This document shows positions 10,457-13,078 of a stretch of 13,078 bases of DNA, piece after piece. The stretch is from Cellvibrionales bacterium (GTDB lineage: Bacteria > Pseudomonadota > Gammaproteobacteria > Pseudomonadales > JAHEGP01): contig JAHEGP010000070.1 of the NCBI GenBank assembly GCA_024645065.1, positions 1-13,078 on the forward strand, given 5' to 3'. Both the position numbers and the translations under genes were made by a program. Positions within the stretch are counted from its first letter, which is position 1, and each line of letters begins with the position of its first letter. A model generated the notes under the pieces. That model was not told the origin of the DNA. It saw only the letters and a program-made list of their open reading frames with translations, and searched no databases.

Positions 10457-13078
10457 ATGAGAGAAGCGCAACCGGCTACCATACACCTGTCGGAATACCA
10501 GCCACCCGACTACCTGATCGATACCACGGAGCTGTATGTCAACCTGCATGACGATTACGCCGAGGTGTCGAGTAAGCTGGCGCTGAGACGCAATCCGGGG
10601 GTGGCGGGCTCATCCACCGATTTGGTGCTCAATGGGGTAGACCTGGAATTGGTAAGCCTGCGTCTCGACGGCGTCGAGCTGAACGCGGACCGCTACCAAC
10701 TGGATGAGGAAGAGTTGCGCATCCTGGCGGTGCCCGCGGCATTCATCCTGGAATGCGTTTCGCGCTGTAACCCCCGCAGCAATAAGTCCATGGAAGGCCT
10801 GTACCAGTCCCGCTCGATGTTTTGCACCCAATGCGAGGCGCAGGGATTTCGCAAGATTACCTGGTACCCGGATCGGCCCGATGTGCTGTCGCGCTTCATA
10901 ACCCATATCGAGGCTGACCAGGCAAAGTACCCGGTGCTGCTATCCAACGGTAATCTTTTCGATCGCGAGTCCCTTGCCGGCGGTCGTCATCGTGCCAGTT
11001 GGGAGGATCCGTTTCCCAAGCCCTGTTACCTGTTCGCACTGGTCGCCGGCGACCTCAGCTACCAGCAGGATCAATTCACAACCCGGTCGGGCAGGGCGGT
11101 AGATTTGCGCATTTACGTCGAGGCCAAGGATCTCGACAAATGCGACCACGCCATGCTGTCGTTGAAGAAAGCCATGCGTTGGGACGAGGAGGTCTACGGC
11201 CGCGAATACGACCTCGATATCTACATGATCGTGGCAGTGGACGATTTCAATATGGGAGCCATGGAAAACAAGGGTTTGAATATATTCAACACCTCCTGCG
11301 TCCTGGCCAACCCCTCGATTACCACTGATGCCGGCTTCCAGCGTATCGAGGCAATTATCGCCCATGAGTATTTTCACAACTGGTCCGGCAACCGGGTCAC
11401 CTGTCGGGACTGGTTTCAGTTGAGCCTCAAGGAGGGCTTCACGGTATTTCGCGATTCCCGCTTTTCCGCTGATATGAACTCGCCTACCGTCAAGCGGGTT
11501 GAGAATGTCAAGCTGCTGCGCACCGCTCAATTTGCCGAGGATGCCGGCCCCACGGCACACCCGATTCAGCCACAGTCGTACATGGAGATCAGCAACTTCT
11601 ACACCCTGACGGTGTATGAAAAAGGCGCCGAGGTCGTGCGCATGTTGCATACCCTGTTGGGTGAAGAAGGCTTTCGCAAGGGCAGCGACCTGTACTTCGA
11701 GCGCCATGATGGCCAGGCGGTGACCTGTGAGGATTTTGTCGCGGCGATGGCTGAGGCCAGTGGTCGCGATCTCAGTCAGTTCAAGCGCTGGTATCGCCAG
11801 GTTGGAACGCCCCACGTGACCGTGCGCGACAGCTACGATGCCGCCAAACAGATTTATTCCCTGACATTCGAACAAAGCTGCCCGGGCAGCGAACCGTTAC
11901 ACATCCCGGTAGCGATCGCCCTGTTGCCGGCCAGCGATGCTGTCACCGACGCTGGCCTGGAGCAACACGAGGGGGTTCTCGAACTGACTGCAAGGTCCCA
12001 GAGCTTCAGCTTCGCCAATGTCATATCCAGGCCGGTACCGTCGTTGTTACGGGGTTTTTCTGCGCCGGTAAAACTCGATTATGGCTACCGCGATGACCAG
12101 CTCCTGAGCCTGATGCAAAACGACAGTGATGGCTTCAATCGCTGGGATGCGGGCCAGCTTCTGGCCACGCGAGTGCTGCAAAAACTCATCGTCGATTATC
12201 GCAACGGCAGCCCTTTGCAGCTGGACGATACCCTTTCCGGCGCGTATGCCCGGTTGCTTGGTGATTCTGAGCTGGATCCGGCGATGGTGGCGCTGATGTT
12301 GCAGCTCCCCTCGGAAGCCTATATCAGTGAAGAGGCCGATATCATCCATGTCGAAGCGATTCATGCAGCCCGTGAATTCGCCCAGCGCCAGATTGCAGCC
12401 AGTTTGCAGGGGCAATTGCTCGAGGTCTATCTGGCAAATATCTGTGAGCAGCCCTATCGAGCCGACCCCCGCCAGACGGCCCAGCGCAGCTTGAAGAACC
12501 AATGCCTGGCTTATCTGGCCGCCACGGGTACCAAGCCTGCTATCGAGCTTTGCCACAATCAATACGATAACGCCGACAACATGACCGATACGCTGGCAGC
12601 ATTGGTTTGCCTGTTGCAAATCGATAACGGGGGCGCTCACCAACTTTCAGAGCAGCTGCTGGAGGATTTTTACCAGCGCTGGTCCCATGAAAGCCTGGCA
12701 GTTAACCAGTGGTTCCAGATACAGGCCACGGCGACCCGCCCGGGGGGGCTCCAACGGGTGCAGCGACTGCTGCAACATTCCGCCTACGATGCCACCAATC
12801 CCAACAAGGTACGTTCCCTGGTGGCGGCATTCTGCAGCGGCAATCCGGTTAATTTCCATCAGCCGGACGGCAGTGGCTACCGCTTTCTGGTGGATCAGGT
12901 CTCCGCCATCGATCGCTATAATCCACAGCTTGCAGCACGCCTGCTGGTGCCTTTGACCCGCTGGAAGAAGTACCCGACAGGCAATGCAGATGCCATGCGT
13001 GGGGCGCTGGAGCAGTTGTCAAAAGGGCAAAGTCTGTCCCGCGATGTCTACGAAATCGTCAGCAAATCGCTGGCCTGA
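10457..13078 (+). CDS. pepN: Aminopeptidase N (M1 family zinc metallopeptidase)
   Basis: Removes N-terminal residues from peptides in the cytosol, a major peptide-turnover enzyme. The 873 residues match the family length (E. coli PepN 870). The exopeptidase signature GAMEN (267-271, Glu270 binding the substrate amino group) precedes the zinc site HEYFH (303-307: His303, Glu304, His307) with the third zinc ligand Glu326 in KEGF, and the transition-state tyrosine Tyr387 in TVYEKG. An N-terminal beta domain (about 1-190), the catalytic domain (about 190-440), a small beta domain and a C-terminal helical domain (about 545-873) follow the E. coli layout. The ATG at 10457 comes six bases after the DUF2797 stop with a loose GAGG (10442-10445) ribosome site. 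The TGA stop is the last codon of the window, so the gene is complete; the terminator is not visible. Confidence 0.97.
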   Translation: MREAQPATIHLSEYQPPDYLIDTTELYVNLHDDYAEVSSKLALRRNPGVAGSSTDLVLNGVDLELVSLRLDGVELNADRYQLDEEELRILAVPAAFILECVSRCNPRSNKSMEGLYQSRSMFCTQCEAQGFRKITWYPDRPDVLSRFITHIEADQAKYPVLLSNGNLFDRESLAGGRHRASWEDPFPKPCYLFALVAGDLSYQQDQFTTRSGRAVDLRIYVEAKDLDKCDHAMLSLKKAMRWDEEVYGREYDLDIYMIVAVDDFNMGAMENKGLNIFNTSCVLANPSITTDAGFQRIEAIIAHEYFHNWSGNRVTCRDWFQLSLKEGFTVFRDSRFSADMNSPTVKRVENVKLLRTAQFAEDAGPTAHPIQPQSYMEISNFYTLTVYEKGAEVVRMLHTLLGEEGFRKGSDLYFERHDGQAVTCEDFVAAMAEASGRDLSQFKRWYRQVGTPHVTVRDSYDAAKQIYSLTFEQSCPGSEPLHIPVAIALLPASDAVTDAGLEQHEGVLELTARSQSFSFANVISRPVPSLLRGFSAPVKLDYGYRDDQLLSLMQNDSDGFNRWDAGQLLATRVLQKLIVDYRNGSPLQLDDTLSGAYARLLGDSELDPAMVALMLQLPSEAYISEEADIIHVEAIHAAREFAQRQIAASLQGQLLEVYLANICEQPYRADPRQTAQRSLKNQCLAYLAATGTKPAIELCHNQYDNADNMTDTLAALVCLLQIDNGGAHQLSEQLLEDFYQRWSHESLAVNQWFQIQATATRPGGLQRVQRLLQHSAYDATNPNKVRSLVAAFCSGNPVNFHQPDGSGYRFLVDQVSAIDRYNPQLAARLLVPLTRWKKYPTGNADAMRGALEQLSKGQSLSRDVYEIVSKSLA

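Noticed and set aside
10940..11875. Long minus-strand frame of 311 residues opposite pepN
   Set aside because: pepN on the other strand has all catalytic motifs in frame; the antisense frame is a shadow produced by codon bias in GC-rich DNA.
1..13078. Mobile elements, CRISPR arrays, tRNA or rRNA genes, phage defence genes
   Set aside because: No transposase, integrase, regularly spaced repeat, tRNA cloverleaf or rRNA sequence was recognised on either strand.

Overview
The window is chromosomal DNA, moderately GC-rich, from what looks like a marine-type gammaproteobacterium. A Cellvibrionales/Halieaceae or Pseudomonadales relative is my inference, drawn from the gene order nadK - rhomboid - yeaC - DUF2797 - pepN and from an acyl-CoA dehydrogenase of the DmdC/FadE type. 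No phage, insertion sequence, CRISPR, rRNA or tRNA signature was seen. It is mostly tightly packed housekeeping genes, with a looser accessory patch in the middle.

Layout. (1) 84-2828, plus strand: a divergent metallo-beta-lactamase-fold-like protein, a possible 71-residue reading frame, and a 589-residue acyl-CoA dehydrogenase whose start overlaps the stop of that small frame (ATGA). (2) 2907-3728, minus strand: a Cof-type HAD phosphatase that converges on the dehydrogenase. (3) 3729-4123: about 395 bases without a convincing gene, containing several inverted repeats. (4) 4124-4873: a compact SET-domain protein with a TTG start, followed after 9 bases by a small secreted protein with four cysteines in its mature part. 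(5) 5132-6484: a 450-residue protein with a long coiled coil and a C-terminal cysteine/histidine cluster. (6) 6545-7522: a PLP enzyme of the ACC deaminase/D-cysteine desulfhydrase family. (7) 7606-13078: nadK, a GlpG-like rhomboid protease, yeaC (DUF1315), a DUF2797 protein and pepN. These five genes have gaps of 6 to 10 bases, or an overlap, behind a perfect TATAAT box at 7571-7576.

How the genes may work together. The block from nadK to pepN reads as one transcription unit combining NADP supply (NadK), intramembrane proteolysis (rhomboid) and cytosolic peptide turnover (PepN) with two conserved proteins of unknown role. The dehydrogenase and its upstream neighbours look like a separate fatty-acid or organosulfur acyl-CoA catabolic unit. 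The SET/secreted-protein pair and the coiled-coil protein are the least explained parts.

I did not find a clearly new multi-gene system. The best leads are the DUF2797 protein, whose central region resembles a GIY-YIG (T5orf172-like) domain behind a cysteine-rich segment; the coiled-coil protein with a possible zinc site; the minimal SET protein beside a secreted protein; and the structured gap at about 3842-4005.
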